NCBI GenBank assembly: GCA_910583925.1 | Contig: CAJTZJ010000024.1 | Coordinates: 1-11,444, forward strand | Length of the DNA: 11,444 nt | Source: an uncultured Eubacterium sp. | GTDB taxonomy: Bacteria > Bacillota > Clostridia > Oscillospirales > Acutalibacteraceae | Direction: 5' to 3' | In this document: positions 1 through 8,709 of the stretch, piece after piece | How the letters are laid out: every line of letters starts with the position of its first letter | Position numbering within the stretch: position 1 is the first letter of the stretch | The notes under the pieces: model-generated | The model's database searches: none | The model's input: only the letters and a program-made list of their open reading frames with translations | What the model was told of the DNA's origin: nothing | Position numbers and translations under genes: made by a program

Positions 1-2480
1 TTATCCTGCCCCAGGCATCATAATAATATACAGCTACATAATTTCCGTTTGCTTCGGTAATACCAATCACATCGCCCATGGCGTTTGTTAAATAGAAATA
101 CTGAACTCCGTTAAATACAAAGCCCAATGGTATTCCGCTATTGTCATACTGGAAATACATTGTATTTGTGCCATCTGTTTGAGAGAGGATGACACCATCT
201 TTTGTATTATAATATGTAGTATTATCATTAACGGTTTTTGATGTTCTTATACCATTTTCATCATATGTATAAGTATATTCGTTATCGCCATCCGTTATGC
301 TTTGCAGATGCCTGCCCGTATTCCAGAGATATTCCCTATCTCCATAGGTAAGTACATTGCCGTTTGCATCATACGTTAATTCAACACCGTTTACGGAAAC
401 GAGCTGATCCTTCCACCCTGTATTTGCATAGGTAAATGCGGTTGTTTCCCCGTTTACAAGCTTAGAGGTTATATTACCCCTTGCATCATAAGAGTAGGAA
501 GCATTGTAATTATCTCCGTCTGCGGAAACAAGCTGATCATTCTCATCATAGGTATAATTTACATTTTTTCCAAAAGCGGAAGCAGTGGTTATTCTGCCTT
601 CCTTATCATAAGCATTTACAAAATCAGCCGTACCGCCGTTATAGGTTACTGCTTTTTTGGTAACATTGCCGTCCTCATCATACGCATAAGCAGAGGAAAG
701 CGCTGTTACATCGCCGTTCTTTACCATATCAGAGGACATTTTTTCGTCATCCTCTTTAACACTTGTCTGATAACTATATTCAACAACATTATCATTTGAC
801 GAATAGAGAACGGATTTATCCTTTACAACAGAAGAATACGAGGTTCCGAAATGGATTTCATTTACTGTTTTAGAGCCTTCAACGCCGTTTTCTTCATCTG
901 CCTCTGTTTCAACTTCCGTATAGGACTGAACGAGAGAATTATCGGAAAGCTTATATATGCTTACCTGATTATTTTCGCCGTAAACATATTTTAAACCGGC
1001 ATCTGTATTGACCTTTTCGGTTAATTCATTATCGGCATTATAGGTATAGGTTACATACGGCTTTGCGTTGCTGTTATGATACTGCGAAACAACATCGCCG
1101 TTTGCATTATACTTATAGCGCACAACATCATCATTTGCATAGCGCTCTTCCGTTAAATTATAGTTATCATCATAGCTATAGGAAACGGTTGTTACATTGG
1201 AAACCTTAACCTGATACAGTTCGCCATGATTGAGATAATAGAATTTATAAATATCGAATTCTTCACGAACCTTGGAGCCGATATCGTTATAAAAATACTT
1301 TGTGGTTTTGCCGAGGCGGTTTGTTTCGCTCGTTAGCGTACCGTTTGCAGCGTATTTATAGGTATGCCCTGCTTTAGCATCCGAATAGGTATTGCTTTCG
1401 GGCAAGCCGTCCTTAGACGCATCATAATCATCGGGGCTGATTTCCTGAATGACTCTGCCGAGATTATCATAAATCGTTCTTGTACACTTGCCGTTTTCAT
1501 CTGCAAGAAGTGTTCTGCCCGCTTTATCATAGATATAGGACGATTTTTCATCGCCGTTTGTTGCCGTAAGCAAATTACCAAACCGATTATATGTATTTAC
1601 CGAGCCGGAAACGGTTGTTTCACCATTTTCCGTTTTGGAAACCGCAGTTTTAACTGCATTGCCGTATTCATCATATTCATAAGCGGTTGTTTCATTTTCA
1701 CTTACAGATTTTACCAGCAAGCCATCGGTATAAGTATACTGCGTAACATCAAAGCATGTCAAGCCCTCATTATAAATTTCGGGAATATTTCCTTTATAAT
1801 CTTCTTTCAACGTTGCCGAAAGGACAGCTTCGCCGTTTTCATTATACACATAATAGGTATAATTCTTGCCTGTCTGCTGGCGGATAACATTGCTGTTTTC
1901 ATCATAAACATAATATGTATTCTCTGCTTCCTCATCATCCGACACCTCAGACAAAACATTGCCGTTTTCATCGTAGGTATACGAAACTGTTTTTCCGCCC
2001 GAGGTTTCCGATGCAACACGGAAGTATTCATCATAGGTATATTCCGTTGCATTGCCGTCCTCATCCGTTGAAGAAACAACGAGAAACGCATCATTATAGG
2101 TTTCCGACGAAGAGGTTTCAACAGAGCTTTCGGCTGAAATGGTTAAATTCTCATCATCATAGGTATAGTTCAGATAAGCACCGCTGTCATAAACAAAGGA
2201 GGATACCCTGCCGTTTTCATCATAGATGATTTCTTTATCCATACTTTTTGATAAAACATCATTTTTATATGAATAGCTTGCAAGGGTTACACCCGATTGG
2301 TCAACAACCTTTGTAATCCTGTCATTTTCATTATAGGTATAGGTTATAACGCCGTTTTCAGGATCTGTTATGTTTATAATTTTATTGAATTCATCAAGAC
2401 CAAGCACATAGGCACGCCCTGTTTCATCGGCTACGGTAATATTATCCTCATTTCTTGTAATGGTGATCGTATCGCCGTAT
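1..2480 (-). repeat. YD (RHS) peptide repeats, DNA-level signature tcatcataggtat
   Basis: Within the giant gene, short degenerate repeats of about 20 residues built on YxYDxxGxxxx occur throughout (YTYDENGNVLSEV, YEYDEYGNAVKTA, YIYDKAGRTLLA, YSYDARGNITSK, YDANGNVLTYGD). On the plus strand they appear as recurring tcatc-ata-ggtata words. YD repeats are known to form a spiral beta shell that encloses the C-terminal domain in RHS/Tc-toxin proteins. The repeats run to the left edge, where YYYDAWGR marks the usual final core just before the variable tip. Confidence 0.85.
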
Positions 2481-5400
2481 TTATTATTCTTAACAGCAGA
2501 AAGGAAATAATCTTCATAAACATAGGTTATATCGCCGTCTGCTATTTCAACATGGTGGTCATCAACAATATTGAGCGTACAGCCGGTAAGCTCATTTACA
2601 AAAACGGAATCGCTCTGCTTTACGAAAGAAAGCTTACTGCCGTCCGGCAGTTTAGCGGTGCACAAATCTGTTCCAATATAAACCATACTGTTTACGGAGT
2701 AGAACCATATTCCGTCAAAGCTATTATATGTTCTTATAAAATCAAAGGACACATTTTTATAATTGAGGGTAAAATCCGTATTGCTTTCCGAATAAGTTCC
2801 GTAGTATTCGGATTTTGATGTAAATTCCCGAGATACAACAGAGGCACTGTCTGCAAACTTAGCATAAACAGCGGCTGTTTTGAACGCAGGAACTGCAAAC
2901 GGAGCCTTGTAATCAAGCCATTCGCCGTCATCGCCGATTTTATACTGCATCTGAACAGAAGAACCCGCATTCAGCAAACCGATCAATGCGCCGTCCTCAT
3001 AAAATTCAGGTAAACATACAGTAACTGTTTTTGAGGCAGTATTTCCTGCATTGTCCCTTACCGAAACCGTTATTTCACTTACGGCAGTACTTAATTTCTT
3101 TGTATTTTCCGTTTGCCATGTTTTACCGCCGTCAAAACTATAGTCCTTAATTCCCGACGCGGTATCCTTTGCAGTTACGGTAACGGAAAATTCGTTATTC
3201 GCCTTGCTAACTGCAGCATCGGAAATAACCGGTGCAGTTTTGTCTATTTTATTTACTGTAACAGCAGTTGCAGCAGAAATATTACCTGCCGCATCCTTGG
3301 CGTATACATAATATGCAACATTTGCTGCTACCGCCTTTGCTGCACCGGTTTGCCAAGCATATGTACCTGCCGTGGTTGAAAAGCTATAGGCAGCAACGCC
3401 TGAGCCTGTATCCGTTGTACTTGCCGTTAAGGTAATATTTTTATTTATCCACGCTGTCGGATTTCCTGTTATCTTCGGAGCAGCCGGCTTCGTTTTATCT
3501 ATTTTGCTTACAACAACCTTTGTAACGGCTGAAATATGCCCTACAGCATCCTTTGCATACACATAATAGGTACCGTTTGCTGTTACCTTATAAGAGTTCG
3601 CCGTTTGCCAGGTATAATTGTTTTCAACGGTTGAAAAGCTGTAAGCTGTAACGCCCGATTGAGAATCTGTTGAAGCGGCTGTTAAAGTAATATCCTTATT
3701 TGTCCATGCCGTAGGATTGCCCGTTACTTTCGGAGCGGTTGGCAGTGCATTATCAATCTTGCTTACCGTAGCAGTAGTTGGAGCTGAAATATTGCCTGCT
3801 GCATCCTTTGCATATACATAGTATGTTCCGTTTGCCGTTATCGTTTTTGAAGCACCCGTCTGCCAAGCATATGTGCCTGCCGTGGTTGAAAAGCTGTAAG
3901 CCGCAACACCTGAACCTGTGTCTGTTGCACTTGCTGTTAAAACAGTGTTGTCCTTTTTCCAGCTTGTCGGGTTGCCTGTTACTGTCGGTGCAGTCGGCTT
4001 CGTTTTGTCTATCTTGCCTACTGTAACAGTAGTTGGAGCTGAAATATTGCCTGCTGCATCCTTTGCATATACATAATATGTTGTATTTGCTGTTACCGCT
4101 TTGGCTGCACCTGTCTGCCAAGCATATGTACCCGCTGTGGTTGAAAAACTGTATGCCGCAACACCCGAGCCGGTATCTGTTGATTTAGCAGTCAGGGTTA
4201 CATTTCCGTTTGTCCAAGCTGTAGAATTGCCTGTAACCGTTGGCGCAGTCGGCTTTGTTTTATCAACCTTGCCCACTGTAACAGCAGTCGGGGCAGAAAT
4301 ATTGCCCGCCGCATCCTTGACATATACATAATATGTTCCGTTTACGATTGCCTTGGCTGCACTCGTCTGCCATGTATATGCACCTGCTGTTGTAGAGAAA
4401 CTGTATGCTGCAATACCTGAGCCTGTATCCGTTGCGCTTGCCGTTAAAGTTGCACTTGCTGCCCAGCTTGTCGGATTTCCTGTTACTGTAGGTGCAGTTG
4501 GTTTCGTTTTATCAATTTTACTTACAACAACCTTTGTAACGGCTGAGATACGACCTACAGCATCCTTTGCATATACATAATAGGTACCGTTTGCAGATAC
4601 TGTTTTTGTTGCTGCTGTCTGCCATGCATACACTTTTTCTTCCGTTGAAAAGCTGTAATATTTAACACCGGATTGTGCATCTGTTGACGCAGCTGTTAAA
4701 GTTACATCCTTATTGGTCCATGCCGTAGGGTTGCCCGTCACCTTAGGAGCAGTTGGCGGTGCATTATCAACCTTACTTACCGTAACAGTAGTAGGTGATG
4801 AAATATTGCCAGCCGCATCCTTGGTATATACATAATAAGTTCCGTTTACTACGGCTTTCGTTGCAGCTGTCTGCCAAGTATAATTGTTTTCAGCAGTTGA
4901 AAAGCTATATCCAGCAATACCCGAGCCTGTATCCGTTGCACTTGCTGTTAAAGTTGCACTTGCTGCCCAGCTTGACGGATTTCCTGTTACCGTCGGTGCA
5001 GTCGGCTTGGTTTTATCAATCTTTCCTACTGCAACAGTAGTTGGAGCTGAAATATTGCCTGCTGCATCCTTTGCATATACATAATAGGTTGTATTTGCTG
5101 TTACGGATTTGGTTGCGCCGGTCTGCCAAGCATAGGCTCCTTTTGTTGTTGAAAAGCTGTAATGCGAAACACCCGATGCCGAATCCGTTGATTTTGCCGT
5201 TAAGGTTACATTGCCATTTGTCCATGCAGTCGGATTACCTGTTACCGTCGGTGCAGTCGGCTTGGTTTTATCTATTTTGCTTACCGTTACAGTAGTTGGG
5301 GAAGATATATTGCCGGCCTTATCCTTAGCATATACATAATAGGTACCGTTTGCTGTTACGGATTTGGTTGCACCGGTCTGCCATGAATAGGTTCCCTTTG

Positions 5401-7003
5401 TTGTTGAAAAGCTGTAATGCGAAACACCCGATGCCGAATCCGTTGATTTTGCCGTTAAGGTTATATTGCCGTTCGTCCAGCTTGATGGATTTCCCGAAAC
5501 GGAGGGAGCAGTTGGGGCAGTTGTATCATTGGTGTAATTTATAACCGTATATGGGCGCATTGCAGAAGAAGAATATGTTCTTGAGGTAAACGCTCTCCAG
5601 TTATAAGCACCATTGGATTCCTCATTGCTTAAAAAAACAAGACCATAATTTGCAGCACCGTCTGTCCATTTTTTAACTGCAGTTTTAATATCAAATTTAT
5701 ACCAGTAAGGATTACTTGAATCATCCGTACTTTTGCTGTTTATGGTTCTCTTTGTCATCGCCGTGGATGAATTATATCCGGGTTTATTGCTCCATGTTAT
5801 AGCAGTTTCACTCCAGCTTCCTGTTACCATATAAGGGGTAACATAGGTTGTTGTCGTTCTGCCTGTTGTTTCTCTTTCCCAGATATACGCACTGTTTATT
5901 GTTGCATATTTTTTGATTGCCGTTGGCATTGTAAAATGCGTATAAACTCTGCCATAGCCGTATTCCGATGCTCTGCCGAAGCAACAGGTTTGCTCATTAC
6001 CATAATTATTTGAGGATTTAGACGAATATACACCTGCATCAAAATGGTTTGAAATATTGCTTGTAGTAGGGTCAATTGTAACAGGATAAACCGTGTCCTT
6101 GCTGTTAAGCCATTTATCCGAAACCGTTACGGAAAGTATGTATTCATTGTCTGAAAGCTTTTTCAGATCATATCTGCAATCCGCACAGTAATGATTATCC
6201 TCTATACCCTCAACATAAGCATTATCAAATGCAAACGGAGCTGTAAAATTCTGAACCTCTTCGCCTGTTTCACTGCTTATAAGTGAAACACTGCCATCCT
6301 CATTGATAACAGGCGTACAGCCATTTGTTTTAAGCACAGATTCAAAAGTATTTCTTTCAATTCTGCTGTCAAGCGTAATAATTTCCTTTATTCCGTTAAT
6401 CTGCGGAAAATATTTCAGCAGTGTATTTTCCCCAAATAAATCGGCGTACTCAAAATTCTCAAATCTTTCATTATTTATTGCGCCGTTCGAAACATATCCC
6501 GGTGCTGATTTATCACTTATCGGTGCAAGCGAAAATGAAATATCACCATATTCAACAAGCACACCCTTTGATGAATCAGAAGAAAAGTTAATTCGGTAAT
6601 CATTCTGTCCGTTTGAATAATCATACCCGGCTTTTTTCTTTTCCCTATCCTTTTGTTCAACAATAGAATTATCCTTGCATCTCAGATTTCCGTTTTTATC
6701 CGTGAATGTAACGGGCTCTGAAAATGAATAAACCGTTGTTGTATCATCCTTCATATTAAAATAAAGCTCATTCTCGTCTGTATTTTCGGAATCTATTGAC
6801 TTTACATCTTCCAAGTCAACAATTTCTTCAATATAATCCGAAAGCACCGCTTCAAGCTCTATTTTTTCAGGCACGCCCGCACCCATAGCAAAGCAGGAAA
6901 TCATTCCCGTACTGAACACCATAATAAATGCTAAGAACGAGCAGAGTGCCTTTGTAAACAGTGTAAACTGATTTTTATCCTGATTAAATAATAATCCTTT
7001 CAT
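1..7003 (-). CDS. Secreted WapA-like DNRLRE / Ig-repeat / YD-repeat (RHS) giant surface protein, 3' end outside window
   Basis: One uninterrupted minus-strand frame of at least 2334 codons; the ATG (7003-7001) and the left edge are in the same frame. The start has AAGGAG (7014-7009) five bases upstream. Residues 1-10 are polar, 19-40 hydrophobic (ALCSFLAFIMVFSTGMISCF) and a signal-peptidase site is plausible near A39-A42. Residues about 45-315 form an N-terminal region with a C273-x-x-C276 pair, ending in YPVTIDPT, typical of Firmicutes WapA/RHS proteins. Residues about 316-490 match the DNRLRE fold (GSWSETAITWSNKP motif). Residues about 496-1253 are nine Ig-like modules, 1255-1330 a divergent tenth, 1345-1392 another beta segment (QYKIGDDGEW). 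An RHS entry segment (FDFIRTYNSFDGIW) lies near 1410, and YD repeats (YTYDENGNV, YDARGNI) fill about 1508-2334, ending at YYYDAWGRI. Known relatives are wall-associated polymorphic toxins acting between cells, with the variable toxin after the core; that part is outside the window. An adhesin role without a toxin cannot be excluded. Confidence 0.93.
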   Translation of the reverse strand, partial: MKGLLFNQDKNQFTLFTKALCSFLAFIMVFSTGMISCFAMGAGVPEKIELEAVLSDYIEEIVDLEDVKSIDSENTDENELYFNMKDDTTTVYSFSEPVTFTDKNGNLRCKDNSIVEQKDREKKKAGYDYSNGQNDYRINFSSDSSKGVLVEYGDISFSLAPISDKSAPGYVSNGAINNERFENFEYADLFGENTLLKYFPQINGIKEIITLDSRIERNTFESVLKTNGCTPVINEDGSVSLISSETGEEVQNFTAPFAFDNAYVEGIEDNHYCADCRYDLKKLSDNEYILSVTVSDKWLNSKDTVYPVTIDPTTSNISNHFDAGVYSSKSSNNYGNEQTCCFGRASEYGYGRVYTHFTMPTAIKKYATINSAYIWERETTGRTTTTYVTPYMVTGSWSETAITWSNKPGYNSSTAMTKRTINSKSTDDSSNPYWYKFDIKTAVKKWTDGAANYGLVFLSNEESNGAYNWRAFTSRTYSSSAMRPYTVINYTNDTTAPTAPSVSGNPSSWTNGNITLTAKSTDSASGVSHYSFSTTKGTYSWQTGATKSVTANGTYYVYAKDKAGNISSPTTVTVSKIDKTKPTAPTVTGNPTAWTNGNVTLTAKSTDSASGVSHYSFSTTKGAYAWQTGATKSVTANTTYYVYAKDAAGNISAPTTVAVGKIDKTKPTAPTVTGNPSSWAASATLTASATDTGSGIAGYSFSTAENNYTWQTAATKAVVNGTYYVYTKDAAGNISSPTTVTVSKVDNAPPTAPKVTGNPTAWTNKDVTLTAASTDAQSGVKYYSFSTEEKVYAWQTAATKTVSANGTYYVYAKDAVGRISAVTKVVVSKIDKTKPTAPTVTGNPTSWAASATLTASATDTGSGIAAYSFSTTAGAYTWQTSAAKAIVNGTYYVYVKDAAGNISAPTAVTVGKVDKTKPTAPTVTGNSTAWTNGNVTLTAKSTDTGSGVAAYSFSTTAGTYAWQTGAAKAVTANTTYYVYAKDAAGNISAPTTVTVGKIDKTKPTAPTVTGNPTSWKKDNTVLTASATDTGSGVAAYSFSTTAGTYAWQTGASKTITANGTYYVYAKDAAGNISAPTTATVSKIDNALPTAPKVTGNPTAWTNKDITLTAASTDSQSGVTAYSFSTVENNYTWQTANSYKVTANGTYYVYAKDAVGHISAVTKVVVSKIDKTKPAAPKITGNPTAWINKNITLTASTTDTGSGVAAYSFSTTAGTYAWQTGAAKAVAANVAYYVYAKDAAGNISAATAVTVNKIDKTAPVISDAAVSKANNEFSVTVTAKDTASGIKDYSFDGGKTWQTENTKKLSTAVSEITVSVRDNAGNTASKTVTVCLPEFYEDGALIGLLNAGSSVQMQYKIGDDGEWLDYKAPFAVPAFKTAAVYAKFADSASVVSREFTSKSEYYGTYSESNTDFTLNYKNVSFDFIRTYNSFDGIWFYSVNSMVYIGTDLCTAKLPDGSKLSFVKQSDSVFVNELTGCTLNIVDDHHVEIADGDITYVYEDYFLSAVKNNKYGDTITITRNEDNITVADETGRAYVLGLDEFNKIINITDPENGVITYTYNENDRITKVVDQSGVTLASYSYKNDVLSKSMDKEIIYDENGRVSSFVYDSGAYLNYTYDDENLTISAESSVETSSSETYNDAFLVVSSTDEDGNATEYTYDEYFRVASETSGGKTVSYTYDENGNVLSEVSDDEEAENTYYVYDENSNVIRQQTGKNYTYYVYNENGEAVLSATLKEDYKGNIPEIYNEGLTCFDVTQYTYTDGLLVKSVSENETTAYEYDEYGNAVKTAVSKTENGETTVSGSVNTYNRFGNLLTATNGDEKSSYIYDKAGRTLLADENGKCTRTIYDNLGRVIQEISPDDYDASKDGLPESNTYSDAKAGHTYKYAANGTLTSETNRLGKTTKYFYNDIGSKVREEFDIYKFYYLNHGELYQVKVSNVTTVSYSYDDNYNLTEERYANDDVVRYKYNANGDVVSQYHNSNAKPYVTYTYNADNELTEKVNTDAGLKYVYGENNQVSIYKLSDNSLVQSYTEVETEADEENGVEGSKTVNEIHFGTSYSSVVKDKSVLYSSNDNVVEYSYQTSVKEDDEKMSSDMVKNGDVTALSSAYAYDEDGNVTKKAVTYNGGTADFVNAYDKEGRITTASAFGKNVNYTYDENDQLVSADGDNYNASYSYDARGNITSKLVNGETTAFTYANTGWKDQLVSVNGVELTYDANGNVLTYGDREYLWNTGRHLQSITDGDNEYTYTYDENGIRTSKTVNDNTTYYNTKDGVILSQTDGTNTMYFQYDNSGIPLGFVFNGVQYFYLTNAMGDVIGITEANGNYVAVYYYDAWGRI
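3240..5518 (-). repeat. Nine tandem Ig-like module repeats (249-255 bp units) inside the giant surface protein
   Basis: A linker motif (KTKPTAPTVTGNP or NAPPTAPK/NALPTAPK) recurs at a spacing of 249 or 255 bp. Counted from the Asp-linker codons, the junctions fall near 5266, 5011, 4762, 4507, 4258, 4003, 3748, 3493 and 3238. Each module has the order GNPTAWTNGNVTLTA, TDTGSGVAAYSFSTT, YAWQTGA, NGTYYVYAKDAAGNIS. All spacings are multiples of three, so changes in copy number would keep the frame. Modules three and five are two residues shorter and share WAASATLTASATDTGSGIA. Modules four and eight are sister copies with DAVG-ISAVTKVVVSKID. These resemble bacterial Ig-like/OmpL47-like stalk domains; the exact Pfam family is not certain. 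They probably form a stalk carrying the YD-repeat shell away from the cell surface. Confidence 0.9.
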
Positions 7004-7236
7004 TTTTTCTCCTTTTAATCAAATAATCCTGCGGTTGTATGCCTGCTTTAATAAAAAACACCTCTCTTTCCTAATATATAAATCAAATAAAATACAGGAA
7101 TACTCCGCATCAAGAAACATTGCATAAACTGACTTTTAATAAATAAATTATCAGATCCATGCCTTTTATATAGTTGCAAAAAAACACATTGGTAACATAT
7201 TTTTTTGAAAAAATTTTCGACAATTTATTATTTTTA
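7004..7236. other. AT-rich divergent intergenic region upstream of the giant gene and the sigma-factor operon
   Basis: No coding signal was seen. A/T tracts at about 7197-7236 could act as an UP-element for the plus-strand promoter. For the minus-strand giant gene only the Shine-Dalgarno site (7014-7009) is clear. Weak -10-like words occur (TATATT at 7078-7073, GATAAT at 7152-7147) but none has a convincing -35 partner, so the giant gene may use an alternative sigma factor or an activator. Confidence 0.6.
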
Positions 7237-7265
7237 TTTACAAATTTTGGAAATAACTGTATAAT
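7237..7265 (+). promoter_or_regulatory. Sigma-A-type promoter of the sigma / anti-sigma / secreted protein operon
   Basis: TTTACA (7237-7242) is separated by exactly 17 bp from a perfect TATAAT (7260-7265). A/T-rich tracts lie just upstream. The expected transcription start is around 7272, about 50 bases before the GTG start of the sigma gene. A housekeeping promoter means the sigma factor need not autoactivate this copy of its own transcription. Confidence 0.75.
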
Positions 7266-7268
7266 AGC

Positions 7269-7294
7269 TATGCCGTGTTCAAACACACGGCATA
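7269..7294 (+). promoter_or_regulatory. Perfect 10-bp inverted repeat at the predicted transcription start
   Basis: TATGCCGTGT (7269-7278) and ACACGGCATA (7285-7294) are exact reverse complements around the loop TCAAAC. The repeat starts four bases after the -10 box and covers the predicted +1 site. It is not followed by a T-run, so it is not a terminator. It could be an operator for a DNA-binding protein covering the start site, or a 5' mRNA hairpin. No recognised family of operators matches it. Confidence 0.55.
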
Positions 7295-7321
7295 TAAAGT
7301 TTAATGAAAAGAGGTAATTCT

Positions 7322-7846
7322 GTGACTGAAGCAGAAAACAAAAAATGCGCAGAATTATGGGCTGAATACGAATCGGATCTGCGAAATATCTGCAAAGCAA
7401 AGATGCGTGGTTACGAGGCAGAAATTGATGATATTATCGCAGAAGTTTATTTAGCCCTTTGCAATCATACTTCAAAAGAAGGTCCGCCAATATATGAAAA
7501 AGCTTGGCTTTACGGAACTTTAAAGAATTTGATTAATCAAAACTTCCGCGACAAGTACAAAAAAGAAGAAAACATGGCAGGGTTCAGCATTGACCAAATC
7601 GATCTGCCGTATCAGCATGATTTTGTCAATGATATTGTGGATAATTCCGCAATAGAAAAGTTGAACACAGCAATAAGCGAGCTTGACAAAAAGGAGCAGA
7701 CAGTCATTAAAAGTGTTTATTTTGATGATAAAAGAATGAAAGAGATTGCTTTGAAGCTGGGCACAACTGAATCAGCTGTTAAACAAAAGCGATATCGAAT
7801 ATGTAATAAGTTGCGTAGAATTCTAAATGAAAAACAAAAGAAATAA
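7322..7846 (+). CDS. ECF-like sigma-70 family RNA polymerase sigma factor
   Basis: The 174-residue protein directs RNA polymerase to a dedicated set of promoters. Residues about 10-80 look like sigma region 2 (LWAEYESDLRNICKAKM, DDIIAEVYLAL, AWLYGTLKNLINQNFRDKYK). After an acidic linker, residues about 112-168 form region 4 with a helix-turn-helix (ELDKKEQTVIKSVYF, MKEIALKLGTTESAVKQKRY). There is no region 1.1 or 3, and the length is usual for ECF proteins. The GTG at 7322 is chosen because AGAGG (7310-7314) sits seven bases upstream. The in-frame ATG at 7304 has no ribosome site and would add six residues overlapping that Shine-Dalgarno. The next gene, 51 bases downstream, is a membrane protein with anti-sigma layout, which fits sequestration and release by an outside signal. 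The target promoters are unknown. Confidence 0.87.
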   Translation: MTEAENKKCAELWAEYESDLRNICKAKMRGYEAEIDDIIAEVYLALCNHTSKEGPPIYEKAWLYGTLKNLINQNFRDKYKKEENMAGFSIDQIDLPYQHDFVNDIVDNSAIEKLNTAISELDKKEQTVIKSVYFDDKRMKEIALKLGTTESAVKQKRYRICNKLRRILNEKQKK

Positions 7847-7884
7847 TTTTTGTTACCTTTTTTATTTTTTGCAACAATAATAAT

Positions 7885-7892
7885 GAGGAGGT
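7885..7892 (+). promoter_or_regulatory. Consensus ribosome binding site deciding the anti-sigma start
   Basis: AGGAGGT (7886-7892) lies five bases before ATG 7898. The same frame is open back to an ATG at 7850, but that codon has no ribosome site and follows the sigma stop by only three bases. The start at 7898 is therefore preferred and gives a charged cytoplasmic N-terminus. Confidence 0.8.
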
Positions 7893-7897
7893 TAAAT

Positions 7898-8698
7898 ATG
7901 GACAGCAAAGATTTAATTCAGATTTTAAAATCAGAGCCTTTAAAATTCACATATGATGAAATCGAGCAGATGATGGATGAAGAATTAGAAAAAGATCCTG
8001 CTGAAATGGATACTGATTTTATAGATTTATGCGCTAATGTGCTTAACCAAGCAATTGAAGCAAATAAAGAAAATGAATCAAATAACAAATCCAATAATAA
8101 AAAGCATATAAAAATAAGAATATTAAAAATAGCCGCAATTGCTGCAATACTCGTCATTACCATCGGTATAGCAGTTCCTGTTGCAGCCAAATATGTTGAT
8201 AATGATACTTCGGATAAAATTGTACAGTTTTATGAAGATCATTTTTCAATTAATTTGAAAGACGGTGAAACGGATGCGGACAAGCATTCTGATAAGAATA
8301 TCGATTTAATCAGTAAGTTAAATAAGAGCGGTTTCGATCATATTATTCTGCCAAATGCACTTTTGGCAGATGATTATACATATGATGTTGATGTTATGGA
8401 AGATGAAAATTTCATTACTGCTTTAGTTGATTTTCAAAATACGGTTGATAAATCCGTAATTAGTGTTACAATCACAAAGCATAAGAACGGAATCGAAACT
8501 GTTTTAAATAATGATAAACAGGTAACATCTGAATATGATTCTGCTAAACAGCTTAATATTAACGGAATAGATGTCCTTATTTTTGGTAACAAAACCAATT
8601 CATCAATTCTGTATGTTGATAATGATACCGAATATGATATAGCTCTTAATAATTATAATTTTGATTCGGCAATTGAAATTGCTGAATCTATAGAATGA
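7898..8698 (+). CDS. Single-pass membrane anti-sigma factor candidate with DUF4367-like extracellular domain
   Basis: The protein has 266 residues. Residues 1-70 are cytoplasmic, charged and helical, with acidic segments and an Asn-rich linker (ESNNKSNNKKH). One transmembrane helix spans about 76-97 (LKIAAIAAILVITIGIAVPV) after a basic IKIRILK stretch, giving an N-in, C-out topology. The outer domain (about 100-266) ends with INGIDVLIFGNKTNSSILYVDND and SAIEIAESI, which fits the DUF4367 pattern common in Clostridia next to sigma genes. It lacks the HxxxCxxC zinc motif of classical ZAS anti-sigma factors. By context it binds the upstream sigma factor through the N-terminal region and senses something at the surface through DUF4367; the ligand is unknown. 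The stop codon overlaps the ribosome site of the next gene, suggesting coupled translation. The role is inferred from layout, not from a recognised binding motif. Confidence 0.75.
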   Translation: MDSKDLIQILKSEPLKFTYDEIEQMMDEELEKDPAEMDTDFIDLCANVLNQAIEANKENESNNKSNNKKHIKIRILKIAAIAAILVITIGIAVPVAAKYVDNDTSDKIVQFYEDHFSINLKDGETDADKHSDKNIDLISKLNKSGFDHIILPNALLADDYTYDVDVMEDENFITALVDFQNTVDKSVISVTITKHKNGIETVLNNDKQVTSEYDSAKQLNINGIDVLIFGNKTNSSILYVDNDTEYDIALNNYNFDSAIEIAESIE

Positions 8699-8709
8699 GG
8701 AAATAATTT

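Noticed and set aside
1364..2229. Long plus-strand open frames opposite the YD-repeat region
   Set aside because: They are antisense shadows of the minus-strand gene, with low-complexity translations rich in Ile, Phe and Arg, no ribosome sites and no domain pattern.
3240..5518. Regularly spaced repeats that could suggest a CRISPR-like or satellite array
   Set aside because: The units are 249-255 bp, all multiples of three, and lie in one long minus-strand frame with a consistent Ig-like protein pattern. They are coding repeats.
3778..5544. Plus-strand open frames opposite the Ig repeats with repeated translations such as MELKYCLLHPLHIH
   Set aside because: The repetition only mirrors the repeat units on the other strand, and the frames break at every unit.
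7191..7221. Possible ECF-type promoter (GGTAAC ... CGAC) for autoregulation of the sigma operon
   Set aside because: The spacing is 21 bp, too long for the usual 16-17 bp, and a much better TTTACA-N17-TATAAT promoter lies just downstream.
7850..7897. N-terminal extension of the anti-sigma protein from ATG 7850 (MLPFLFFATIIMRRLN)
   Set aside because: It has no ribosome site, and the consensus AGGAGGT lies inside the extension, pointing to ATG 7898. The apparent hydrophobic segment comes from T-rich non-coding sequence.
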